Shown in pieces: positions 53,761 through 61,298 of a DNA stretch of 64,000 bases. Below the pieces are notes generated by a model that worked only from the letters and a program-made list of their open reading frames with translations, was not told where the DNA came from and searched no databases. The translations under genes were made by a program, and so were the position numbers. Source of the DNA: Flavobacterium hercynium. Its GTDB lineage: Bacteria > Bacteroidota > Bacteroidia > Flavobacteriales > Flavobacteriaceae. The stretch's first letter is position 1; each line of letters starts with the position of its first letter. The stretch is taken from positions 1-64,000 of the forward strand of contig NZ_MUGW01000011.1 of the NCBI RefSeq assembly GCF_002217285.1. The letters are read 5' to 3'.

Positions 53761-53892
53761 AAAAAACAAATCTTCTCTTATTAATAATATAAAAACTACA
53801 GAAACACAAATTAGTTAAAAACTAAACTATAATTTATATTGGTTTGTAATTTCTTCAATATGTAAAACAGCAGAATTTTTCTTTTCAATAAA

Positions 53893-53937
53893 AAAGAGCC
53901 AATACTTACCTAAATTTCAGGAAGTATTCGCTCTTTT
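53893..53937 (-). terminator. Terminator of lipoprotein gene C
   Basis: AAAGAGCCAATACTT pairs with AAGTATTCGCTCTTT (one mismatch), flanked by A/T runs. It is a close relative of the hairpins after genes B and D. Confidence 0.85.
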
Positions 53938-53956
53938 TATATTTCTTTTTTATAAC

Positions 53957-54718
53957 TTAATATGTAAACTTTGTCTGCTTGGTTTCAGAAAAAATATAAT
54001 CACCCAATTGATATGTTATTACTTGTTCTATTGGATAATTATTTTTATCATACTTGTAAGTATATTTTTCTAAATATGTTTTAGCACCTTCTGTTGGTAG
54101 ACGAGTTACTTTAATTACATTATTAGAACAAGTAGTTTCATCACCTACGATTAAATTAAATCCTATAATATTTTTAAAAGGACTATTTTTAGTATCATAT
54201 TCGATTATACTTTCATTATATGAACCTGAAAAAAATCTTTCAACCTTTACCAAATTGCCATTTACATAAGTATATTTTTCACTACTATCATACGTTTCAA
54301 TACCTGTTTCAGAATCAACATAGGACTGTTCAAGAGAAATTGTTCCATCTATATTATATATATACCTATTTACATGATAAAACTTACTGCCAACCTCTCT
54401 TTCGATTTTTTTAGACAACTTACCATTTTCATATGTTAATTCAGAACTAGAATTAAGTTTGCCATCTTTTTCAGCATAGTCTTCTCTTTTAGTAATAAAA
54501 TCCCCAGTGTATGTATATTTAAAAACTAAACCATCTGAAAACGTAACAGTATTTATTTTATTACCATCGTAGGTAAATACACGTGTACGTTCTTTTCCAT
54601 TCTCTTTGGAAACTATATTTTTAGCTAAAACTGTTTTCGCATTTGATGAATTATCATCATTAGAACAAGAACTTAAAAACAATAATAAAACACTTAGACA
54701 ACATAATATTACTTTCAT
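53957..54718 (-). CDS. YD-like repeat lipoprotein C (253 aa)
   Basis: Lipoprotein (LLLFLSSCSND, lipid Cys 18). Repeat units as in A and B (FTYDGNKINTV, YTYTGDFITKRE, LTYENGKLSKK, YTYVNGNLVKVE, SPFKNIIGFNLIVGDE, YKYDKNNYPIEQ) and C-terminus QTKFTY. It retains a -7-like box TAAGTTCG (minus strand, 54,740-54,747), but I find no TATGTC core at the expected position, so it may have left the shared regulon. Confidence 0.75.
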   Translation of the reverse strand: MKVILCCLSVLLLFLSSCSNDDNSSNAKTVLAKNIVSKENGKERTRVFTYDGNKINTVTFSDGLVFKYTYTGDFITKREDYAEKDGKLNSSSELTYENGKLSKKIEREVGSKFYHVNRYIYNIDGTISLEQSYVDSETGIETYDSSEKYTYVNGNLVKVERFFSGSYNESIIEYDTKNSPFKNIIGFNLIVGDETTCSNNVIKVTRLPTEGAKTYLEKYTYKYDKNNYPIEQVITYQLGDYIFSETKQTKFTY

Positions 54719-54739
54719 ACTATTTTTTCAATTATTCTG

Positions 54740-54747
54740 CGAACTTA
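54740..54747 (-). promoter_or_regulatory. -7-like box of lipoprotein C
   Basis: TAAGTTCG on the minus strand, the same sequence as for lipoprotein B, 22 bases ahead of the start codon. The shared upstream activator element is not recognisable. Confidence 0.45.
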
Positions 54748-54884
54748 ACTAGAAAAATCAATTAAAACTAAATATAAAAAAATAAGAAATAATTGTGCAT
54801 TAATATCAAACAGCAATTTGCAAAGCTTGAAGTCAAAAAAATATCGAATTATATTTCAGACTTTTGTCATTTTCAATAAACAAT

Positions 54885-55256
54885 AATCTTTATTCTCCAA
54901 TACTACTTCTTCATCCTGATAAGCCTGAGTGCTTAATAATAATTCTGAGTTGATAATAGTATTGTTAACCGAAACCATGATATCATCTTGCGCAATACAA
55001 CCTAAATATCAAGTGGCTTTTACATGATAGGTTCCTGCATTGGTCAGACTTACTTTTGTCTGATCTGAGGTAAAACCGTTAGTCAAAGTCCATTCATATC
55101 GTGGTGCAATACCCGGAATAGAAACGTCTAATTCTAAAACCTGTTCGCTATCTCCTCTAGCCCATCCTTTAAAAACAACTTTATACTGACCAATTGGAGC
55201 CTGTCCAAAACTAAAAAAAGAAAATAATAAAAAACTAAAATGTAATTTTTTTTCAT
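54885..55256 (-). pseudogene. Decayed SprB-like surface protein gene
   Basis: From ATG 55,256 a signal peptide appears after skipping one A-run slip (HFSFLLFSFFSFGQAP). It then joins directly to sequence matching the late Ig-like/PKD part of the 1108/1115-residue proteins: PRYEWTLTNGFTSDQTKVS, NAGTYHVKAT, an in-frame TGA, then LGCIAQDDIMVSVNNTII and ELLLSTQAYQDEEVVLEN. Similarity fades near 54,885, and the T9SS tail is missing. Frameshift, internal stop, large internal deletion and lost 3' end make it a relic of another copy of operon gene 2. The rest of the 630-base gap (54,719-55,348) holds only a promoter box and a terminator. Confidence 0.85.
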
Positions 55257-55297
55257 AGGCCTACAGCTATATCATTACTAAAATATTCTGAAATTAA

Positions 55298-55344
55298 AAA
55301 AGAGCCAATACTTCCTTATTGCATTATGGAAGCATTGGCTCTTT
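55298..55344 (-). terminator. Terminator of lipoprotein gene D
   Basis: AAAGAGCCAATACTTCC pairs with GGAAGCATTGGCTCTTT (one mismatch) around a 13-base loop, 4 bases from the stop codon at 55,349. Confidence 0.85.
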
Positions 55345-55348
55345 TTAT

Positions 55349-56128
55349 TTAGTATGAAAACTGTGTTATTTCAGTCGAAACAGAATTTTCAAAATAATAA
55401 TTTATTACCATCTCTGTCGGGTAATTTTTTGTATTGTATTTATACTCATAAGTTGTAAGTCTTGGCTCACTATCTGCTTCTTTTAATACATACGATTTTT
55501 TAATAATATTATTAAAGTTTGAAGAGTCATCTCCTAGTAATAAATTAAATCCTTTTATATTTCTGTATGGAGTATTATTGCTATCATATTCCAATGTAGT
55601 AATAGCATCTACGCCATTAAATGTACTTTCAATCTTTACCAAATTGCTGCTTTTGTAAGTGTATTTTCCAGCAAAATCAGATGCTTGCTCTTCTCCGTTA
55701 GCTATTGTAACTCTAAATTCCTGATAAATAATTATTCCGCTTCCGTTATGTATATACTTAGTCTTGTAATAATATTCACTGTCTTCACCGTCTTTTCTAA
55801 TCTTTTCTACCAACTTTCCTTTATCATAGACATAATCCGTTGTAGATTCCAATTTACCTGCCATATTATATGATTCTCTTTTAGTAATGTAATCTTCTGT
55901 ATATGTGAATTTAGAAACTCGTCCGCTGGAACTGGTAGTACTGATAATTTTATTTCCCTCATACGAAATCAGACTGTTTGTCATTCTGCTTCCTATAGTA
56001 TACGTTTCTCTTTTCACCAAAACCGGAGCGGGTTTAGAGGTATCCTCTCTTTTAGCTAAATTATCGTCTTTTGAACAAGAAGTTAGTGCTAAAAATGCAA
56101 CACTTAATATGCATAAAATCCTTTTCAT
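55349..56128 (-). CDS. YD-like repeat lipoprotein D (259 aa)
   Basis: Lipoprotein (LALTSCSKDD, lipid Cys 18) and the fourth member of the tandem family. Units are ISYEGNKIIST, FTYTEDYITKRE, YVYDKGKLVEK, YTYKSSNLVKIE, TPYRNIKGFNLLLGDD, YKYNTKNYPTEM, ending TQFSY. It is separated from member C by the SprB-like pseudogene, so that relic was inserted into, or left behind within, the lipoprotein array. The shared activator element lies upstream (56,153-56,256). Confidence 0.75.
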   Translation of the reverse strand: MKRILCILSVAFLALTSCSKDDNLAKREDTSKPAPVLVKRETYTIGSRMTNSLISYEGNKIISTTSSSGRVSKFTYTEDYITKRESYNMAGKLESTTDYVYDKGKLVEKIRKDGEDSEYYYKTKYIHNGSGIIIYQEFRVTIANGEEQASDFAGKYTYKSSNLVKIESTFNGVDAITTLEYDSNNTPYRNIKGFNLLLGDDSSNFNNIIKKSYVLKEADSEPRLTTYEYKYNTKNYPTEMVINYYFENSVSTEITQFSY

Positions 56129-56152
56129 AGTATTTTTTTTAAAATTAGCCTG

Positions 56153-56256
56153 CTAACTTAATTACAAATAACATCAGAAAAGAGCCAAATAAATTTAATT
56201 GTAACAAAATAGGACATACTTTCATTAAAATACCCTACAGATACCTACAGAAGGGT
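56153..56256 (-). promoter_or_regulatory. Shared promoter/activator element, lipoprotein D
   Basis: The -7-like box TAAGTTAG (minus strand, 56,153-56,160). The TATGTC core (GACATA at 56,213-56,218) begins 53 bases upstream, next to CTACAGATACCTACAG (56,234-56,249). Confidence 0.55.
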
Positions 56257-56366
56257 TTTAATTCAATTAAATAAAAAAACTTAACACGTAAAATACCCTA
56301 TAATAATTTTACGTACTAAGTCTTACAATCAAAAAATAAAAAGTTTTTGCAATATAGGCCTAATTT

Positions 56367-57098
56367 TTATAGTCTTATTGTGCCAGCCAAATGCACAATA
56401 TTATTAGAAACATCAGATGCTGTCTTACCTACAGAATATTGATTCATGTAACCGGCTTCAAGATCAAATTTTGGGCTAAAACGCCATCCCAATGCTACAT
56501 AGGCTCTATTTTGATCTACCACTTTTCCGTTGGTAACTTTATCACTTTTCATAGCATTGACAAATAACTCGTTTTGAAGTGCTACATAAGCTCCTGAAGT
56601 AAACTTTTCTTTTTGCAGAAACGGTATCATAGTTCTAATGTGATAACGGAATCTTAATGCAAATTCAAAACTGTCTTTCTTTAGTCTCTCACCATCGACT
56701 ATACCTGTTGCTACAAAGCGCTCTTCCAGACGAAAACGGTGTGTTAGTGCTGTTTTACGATTCAAAAAGGATATTTTCTGGCTTAATACATATTGTTCCC
56801 AGGCCCTATGTTCCGGCAACCAACCCGATATCTCACTAACCGTTTTATAGTTTTCTGTAAATGCGTATCCAACCGTTATATTATCCATTTTATAATTTAA
56901 CATTGGACGTATAAGATACAATGGTGTTCCCTTTAACCTATCTGTACCTCTGACCTGAGTATTCAATTGAACACTAAAATTATCATTAATCTTATATGAT
57001 GTCGTCAAAGCTCCCCAACTTGTTACCTTTTGTTTGGTTTGGGCAAGCAGTATACTTACATTCAGTAATAAGAAAAATAAAAAATAATACTTTTTCAT
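56367..57098 (-). CDS. DUF2490-type outer-membrane barrel protein
   Basis: A 243-residue exported protein (signal peptide ending LLAQ). Features are typical of DUF2490 barrels: VTSWGALTTSYKINDNFSVQ at the start, the central RHFRLEERF-type strand (here THRFRLEERFVATG), RFRYHIRTMIP, and the late GWRFSPKFDLEAGYMNQY. The C-terminus AGTIRL fits an outer-membrane barrel of about 10-12 strands. Function unknown in the family. It shares the upstream TATGTC element with the lipoprotein and FnIII genes. Confidence 0.8.
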   Translation of the reverse strand: MKKYYFLFFLLLNVSILLAQTKQKVTSWGALTTSYKINDNFSVQLNTQVRGTDRLKGTPLYLIRPMLNYKMDNITVGYAFTENYKTVSEISGWLPEHRAWEQYVLSQKISFLNRKTALTHRFRLEERFVATGIVDGERLKKDSFEFALRFRYHIRTMIPFLQKEKFTSGAYVALQNELFVNAMKSDKVTNGKVVDQNRAYVALGWRFSPKFDLEAGYMNQYSVGKTASDVSNNIVHLAGTIRL

Positions 57099-57123
57099 AA
57101 AAAATTTGTTTAAAAACTGTTTA

Positions 57124-57210
57124 CAAAATTATATCCCAATTTTTCCACAATACCTTTGATTAATAACAGATTAAGACATAATTACAGGCTACAAAGCCCA
57201 TAAATACAGA
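57124..57210 (-). promoter_or_regulatory. Promoter and shared activator element, DUF2490 gene
   Basis: The -7 box TAATTTTG (minus strand, 57,124-57,131). The TATGTC core (GACATA at 57,175-57,180, within ACAGATTAAGACATAATT) begins 44 bases upstream, ten bases (about one helical turn) closer than in the other members. Confidence 0.55.
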
Positions 57211-57272
57211 AAATTACTTTAAATTGTGAATATCTATTTTAATGATTTAATCATTTGTTTTTCTGTAAAATC

Positions 57273-57280
57273 TATCTTTG
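57273..57280 (+). promoter_or_regulatory. -7 box of the DUF4494 gene
   Basis: TATCTTTG matches TAnnTTTG, 24 bases before ATG 57,304. The nearest TTG (57,255-57,257) is closer than the usual 19 bases. Confidence 0.55.
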
Positions 57281-57303
57281 CCCTCTTTAAAAACATATAG
57301 AGA

Positions 57304-57852
57304 ATGAGCGCAACTTGGTACGAATGCAAAGTAAAATATAGAAAGACGGATGAAACCGGGGGACAAAAAGTTTTGACTGAACCTTATTTGGTAGATGCCT
57401 TATCTTACACAGAAGCGGAAAGCAGAATTAATGAAGAAATGGCTGCCTACATAAGTGAAGAATTTAAAATCACAAATATAAAAGTAGCGAACTACGCTGA
57501 AATTCATCCTTTTGAAAATGCTGACAGATGGTTTAAATCAAAAATTTCTTTATTGGCTTATGATGAAGAAAGCGGAAAAGAAAGAAAATCAAACATGTAT
57601 ATGCTGGTACAAGCCAATGATGTTAGAGAAGCTTATGATAATACATTGCATGTAATGCAGAATACGATGGGAGAATATTCGATTCCTGCGATAGCAGAAT
57701 CTCCTATTATGGATGTGTTTCCATACTTTAGTGGTGAAGAAGGTGAAACAGAACAGCTGGAAAGATTTAATGCATTGAAGGCTTCTAAACCGATACAACC
57801 CGAAGCTGAAATAGTAGATCACATGGAATTTGAACCAGCTACAGAAGAGTAA
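57304..57852 (+). CDS. DUF4494 domain protein
   Basis: A 182-residue cytoplasmic protein recognisable as DUF4494: the WYECKVKYRKTDETGGQK start, the SYTEAESRINEEMA motif, and the NADRWFKSKISLLAYDEESG core (about 70-90). It is common and conserved across Bacteroidota, with no assigned biochemical role. The acidic C-terminal tail is variable in the family. It is monocistronic, with its own -7 box and a strong terminator. Confidence 0.85.
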   Translation: MSATWYECKVKYRKTDETGGQKVLTEPYLVDALSYTEAESRINEEMAAYISEEFKITNIKVANYAEIHPFENADRWFKSKISLLAYDEESGKERKSNMYMLVQANDVREAYDNTLHVMQNTMGEYSIPAIAESPIMDVFPYFSGEEGETEQLERFNALKASKPIQPEAEIVDHMEFEPATEE

Positions 57853-57885
57853 TGTTTTATAACTATCACGCAATAATTTATTATC

Positions 57886-57916
57886 AAAAGCTCCAGATCT
57901 ATCTGGAGCTTTTTTA
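57886..57916 (+). terminator. Terminator of the DUF4494 gene
   Basis: Perfect stem AGCTCCAGA (57,889-57,897) with TCTGGAGCT (57,902-57,910), extended by AAA/TTT, followed by a T-run. Confidence 0.85.
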
Positions 57917-58016
57917 GTTTTTGATGTTTCGATCAGTATACCGTAATTCTACTTTCAAAATAAATCCTATATTAGCTTTACTAATACCATTTTACCAATC
58001 AAAACCAACAATCTGC

Positions 58017-59543
58017 ATGACAAAAAAAACTATAATTCTAATCGGTTTTATTATTTTCAAATTTGTTTTGCAATATGTTTTGGTAAGTCCGGAATATGAT
58101 TTACAACGCGATGAATACCTGCACCTTGATCAGGGACATCATTTAGCCTGGGGCTATCTATCAGTTCCGCCTGTTACTTCGTGGATTTCTTATCTGATTA
58201 TTTTACTTGGTAATTCCACTTTTTGGGTAAGGTTCTTTCCTGCTCTCTTTGGTGCTCTTACTCTTTTTATTGTTTGGAAAACTATCGAAATATTAAAAGG
58301 AAATTTGTATGCTTCAATTTTAGGTGCTACATGTATTCTGTTTTCTTCTTTGTTGCGTATCAATATGTTGTATCAGCCTAACTCATTAGACGTACTTTGC
58401 TGGACTGCATTTTATTATAGTATCATTCAATACATTACTACTGAAAAATCAAAATGGCTTTTTGTAGCTGCTATAGTCTTTGCATTTGGATTTCTAAATA
58501 AATACAATATTCTTTTTCTGCTTATTGGTCTTTTACCGGCTCTACTATTGTCTCCACAAAGGAAAATATTATCCCATAAAGAAATCTATTTCGCATTGGT
58601 TTTAGGACTCGTTTTAATTGCTCCTAACCTAATATGGCAATACACTAATGGATTTCCGGTTATTCATCACATGAAGGAATTGTCGGAAACTCAATTAATC
58701 AATGTAAATCGTCTGGGATTTTTAAAGGAACAAATTTTATTCTTTATTGGTGCTTTCTTTGTTATAGTTGCTGCACTTTATGCATTGGTGTTTTATAAAC
58801 CTTTTAAAAACAACCTATTTTTCTTTTACTCGTTTCTTTTTACGCTGGGAGTCTTTATATATTTTAAAGCCAAAGCTTATTATGCAATTGGTCTGTATCC
58901 AATCTATATTGCTTTTGGTGCCGTGTTTCTTGGTCAACTATTACAATCCGGATGGAAACGTTATTTAAAACCTGTCCTCATTTTACTTCCGTTATTATTT
59001 TTTCTTCCAATGTATGATATAGACTTTCCAAATAAAAGCCCTGAGGATATTGTAAAAATATCGGCACATTATAAAGAGTTCGGTAAGCATCGATGGGAAG
59101 ACGGAAAAGATCATGAACTACCACAGGACTTTGCTGATATGCTGGGCTGGAAAGAACTTGCCCGAAAAACAGATTCAGTATACGCCTTACTGCCTAATCC
59201 CGACAAAACAATTGTTCTTTGTGACAATTACGGACAAGCGGGAGCGATAAACTATTATACAAAAAGAGGAATTAAAGCCGTTTCTTTTAATGCCGATTAT
59301 GTGAATTGGTTTAATCTTGATATCGTGTACAAAAACCTCATCCGCGTTAAAAATCACGAAGAAAACAGTACTGAATTTCAAGAAACGAGTCCTTATTTTG
59401 AGTCTTCTAAAATTGCTGGTGAAATAACGAATCGATTTGCAAGAGAATATAAAACGACCATTTTTGTTTTTACTAACGCAAAAATCAATATCAATCAACG
59501 CTTGGAAGACGAAATTAAAGAGAATAAAAATTATAGTAAATGA
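58017..59543 (+). CDS. GT39-like membrane glycosyltransferase
   Basis: A 508-residue protein from ATG 58,017 (MTKKTIILIGFIIFKF). The longer frame from 57,921 adds a non-membrane stretch immediately after a terminator. About 9-11 transmembrane helices span residues 1-350, and a soluble C-terminal domain follows. The first periplasmic loop carries RDEYLHLDQGHHLAWGYLSV with the Asp-Glu pair expected for the catalytic base of ArnT/PMT-type (GT39/GT83) enzymes, then the Pro-Pro motif VPPVTSW. It would transfer a sugar from a polyprenyl-phosphate donor to an acceptor on the periplasmic side; the acceptor is unknown. It overlaps the next gene by four bases (ATGA), so the two are translationally coupled. 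Confidence 0.82.
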   Translation: MTKKTIILIGFIIFKFVLQYVLVSPEYDLQRDEYLHLDQGHHLAWGYLSVPPVTSWISYLIILLGNSTFWVRFFPALFGALTLFIVWKTIEILKGNLYASILGATCILFSSLLRINMLYQPNSLDVLCWTAFYYSIIQYITTEKSKWLFVAAIVFAFGFLNKYNILFLLIGLLPALLLSPQRKILSHKEIYFALVLGLVLIAPNLIWQYTNGFPVIHHMKELSETQLINVNRLGFLKEQILFFIGAFFVIVAALYALVFYKPFKNNLFFFYSFLFTLGVFIYFKAKAYYAIGLYPIYIAFGAVFLGQLLQSGWKRYLKPVLILLPLLFFLPMYDIDFPNKSPEDIVKISAHYKEFGKHRWEDGKDHELPQDFADMLGWKELARKTDSVYALLPNPDKTIVLCDNYGQAGAINYYTKRGIKAVSFNADYVNWFNLDIVYKNLIRVKNHEENSTEFQETSPYFESSKIAGEITNRFAREYKTTIFVFTNAKININQRLEDEIKENKNYSK

Positions 59544-60064
59544 TTGATTTCACTTCTATCAATTACCTGAAAAATGGAACTAAAAGGCAAATTGAAGCTT
59601 TTGAGACTTTAACGCATCATCGTATTTTAGATATTCTTGAAGTTTATGATCCAATATTAGTCGGCACAATTCCGATTGACATTGCGATTGAAAATAGTGA
59701 TCTGGATATTATTTGTTATTTTAAAAATGAAGCTGATTTTACTGTAAAACTAATTTCTACTTTTGGAAACGAAATTGATTTTACTTGGCGTAAAGTATTA
59801 ATTGATCAGCACGAATCTGTTGTAGCTACTTTTAAGAAAGGTAATTTTGAAATTGAAATATTCGGACAAAACATCCCTACAAAAGATCAGAACGGATATA
59901 AACACATGCTTATTGAATATGAAATTTTACAGTTTGAAGGTGATAATTTTAGATTAAAAATTATCAATCTCAAGCAAAAAGGCTATAAAACCGAACCTGC
60001 TTTTGCTCTTTTATTAGATCTAAAGGGCGATCCATACAAAGCATTATTAGAATACAAACGATAA
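59540..60064 (+). CDS. DUF4269 nucleotidyltransferase-like protein
   Basis: A 174-residue cytoplasmic protein matching the DUF4269 pattern: NYLKNGTKRQIEAFETL near the start, VGTIPIDIAIENSDLDIICY (about 41-60) with the Asp-x-Asp arrangement of a minimal nucleotidyltransferase fold, FEIEIFGQNIP, and a C-terminal PAFALLLDLKGDPYKALLEY. Enzymatic activity is not established for the family. It is coupled to the glycosyltransferase by an ATGA overlap. Confidence 0.8.
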   Translation: MIDFTSINYLKNGTKRQIEAFETLTHHRILDILEVYDPILVGTIPIDIAIENSDLDIICYFKNEADFTVKLISTFGNEIDFTWRKVLIDQHESVVATFKKGNFEIEIFGQNIPTKDQNGYKHMLIEYEILQFEGDNFRLKIINLKQKGYKTEPAFALLLDLKGDPYKALLEYKR

Positions 60065-60152
60065 AACAAGAAAAAACAAGAACTGTAAATAATTTAAAAT
60101 CAATAAATTATCAATCAAAAAGCAGGTTTTTAAAAATAATTCACATATTTCT

Positions 60153-60182
60153 TTGTATAACTGTATTTACTACGTATCTTTG
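60153..60182 (+). promoter_or_regulatory. Promoter of initiator tRNA
   Basis: TTG (60,153-60,155), exactly 19 bases, then TATCTTTG (60,175-60,182): a full-consensus Bacteroidota promoter ending 12 bases before the tRNA. Confidence 0.8.
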
Positions 60183-60194
60183 CACCCGAAACAT

Positions 60195-60267
60195 CGCGGG
60201 ATAGAGCAGTAGGCAGCTCGTCGGGCTCATAACCCGAAGGTCACAGGTTCGAGTCCTGTTCCCGCTA
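60195..60267 (+). tRNA. Initiator tRNA-fMet (CAT)
   Basis: Full cloverleaf of 73 nt without encoded CCA. The anticodon loop is CTCATAA in a stem with three consecutive G-C pairs (TCGGG with CCCGA), and the first acceptor pair is a C-T mismatch. Both are initiator hallmarks. A terminator follows, and the last ~20 bases are duplicated at 61,241-61,263. Confidence 0.95.
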
Positions 60268-60270
60268 CTA
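60248..60270 (+). repeat. att-like site, copy in tRNA 3' end
   Basis: A 23-base segment covering the T-arm and acceptor 3' strand of tRNA-fMet. It recurs with one mismatch at 61,241-61,263 in the same orientation, as expected for the attachment sites of an element integrated into a tRNA gene. Confidence 0.7.
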
Positions 60271-60274
60271 AAAC

Positions 60275-60305
60275 AAAGCTTCAGAGAGATCTGAAGCTTT
60301 TTTTG
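60275..60305 (+). terminator. Terminator of initiator tRNA
   Basis: Eleven-base perfect stem AAAGCTTCAGA (60,275-60,285) with TCTGAAGCTTT (60,290-60,300) around GAGA, then a T-run. Confidence 0.9.
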
Positions 60306-60328
60306 TTTTAATCATCTTTAAACCAACT

Positions 60329-60360
60329 CGTTGCATTCACGAGCGGACGCTCTCGCCAGC
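60329..60360 (+). repeat. GC-rich cassette element, copy in tRNA islet
   Basis: Plus strand GTTGCATTCACGAGCG then GACGCTCTCGCCAGC aligns with the minus-strand copy at 41,229-41,292 (GTTGTGGTCACTAGCGAGACGC...). As there, it precedes a small AT-rich gene, 82 bases downstream. Confidence 0.6.
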
Positions 60361-60442
60361 AGTCGATAATTAGTTTTTACTTTATACGATTAATTTAGTT
60401 ATTTTGTATCTAGAATACTGCTCAAATCATTAAAAAACAAAC

Positions 60443-61186
60443 ATGTCAATAAATATCACAGGTATAATTATAGATGCAATTCCAAATGATACAAACCAAA
60501 ATTTTGATGAAAATTTAGAATACGATTGTAAAATTTCAAAAATAAAAAGTTTGTCCCCAAAATCTGTTTCTATTTCATTTGTCAATGAATGTACGCTAAT
60601 CTTACTCGATAAAATATTCATAGAAAATGTTGATGAAGAAGACAAATTAACAGATTTGGAAAATGACATCGTTCAATTATTTCCTAATAATGATTTTTGG
60701 ATTTTTGTGATGAATGATACAATTGATTTTTTTGGATATAGCCTAATAAAAAAAGGAATTAAAACAAGAACAAAATTTTTAGGACAAGGAAAAATATTAT
60801 TAGACTTTGGTGACTTAATCCCAATTGAAAATAAAATTTATGAAGATTATTATGAAATAATATTAGGTGACAAGGAGTCGGAAAATAGCTTCAATAAGAC
60901 TAATTCAAACTTGAGTGAAATACAGAAAAAGAAAGCTCTCCTTATGCTTAAAGATAGATTGCTTGAAAAAATTAATAGCGAAAATGAATATCCTTATTTA
61001 AGTGGTAAAATCGAATCTTTATATATTGAAAATATTTTAAATATTGCAACAAAAAAAGAAGTTTTAGATTTATTGGATTTGAATTTTGCGATTTTTAATA
61101 AAGCTAAATTTAATTTCAAAAATGAGTCTCTTAAAAATTATATACTTATTGCACAAAGTAGATTATTAAAACAAAACCTTCAATAA
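60443..61186 (+). CDS. Unknown 247-aa protein in tRNA-adjacent islet
   Basis: Cytoplasmic-looking acidic protein, markedly AT-rich at DNA level. A beta-rich first half (DCKISKIKSLSPKSVSISFV, FWIFVMNDTIDFFGYSLIKK) is followed by a helical second half (LSEIQKKKALLMLKDRLLEK). No family recognised. It is the only gene between two copies of the tRNA-fMet 3' end, and a GC-rich element like those in the immunity array precedes it. By analogy I suspect an orphan immunity-type or other cargo gene, with low certainty. Confidence 0.55.
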   Translation: MSINITGIIIDAIPNDTNQNFDENLEYDCKISKIKSLSPKSVSISFVNECTLILLDKIFIENVDEEDKLTDLENDIVQLFPNNDFWIFVMNDTIDFFGYSLIKKGIKTRTKFLGQGKILLDFGDLIPIENKIYEDYYEIILGDKESENSFNKTNSNLSEIQKKKALLMLKDRLLEKINSENEYPYLSGKIESLYIENILNIATKKEVLDLLDLNFAIFNKAKFNFKNESLKNYILIAQSRLLKQNLQ

Positions 61187-61240
61187 AGATAAAAATGTAA
61201 TTCTTTTTATTCTTATTGTTATCATATTTGGGGGAGTCCC

Positions 61241-61263
61241 TTCGAGTCCTGTTCCCGATACTA
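61241..61263 (+). repeat. att-like site, distal copy
   Basis: Matches 60,248-60,270 at 22 of 23 positions (C to A at 61,258) and is preceded by unrelated sequence, so only the 3' end of the tRNA is duplicated. With the first copy it bounds a segment of about 1 kb that contains no integrase. Confidence 0.7.
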
Positions 61264-61298
61264 GAATAAGTAAAAGCCTGAGAAATTTAGGCAGTGCC

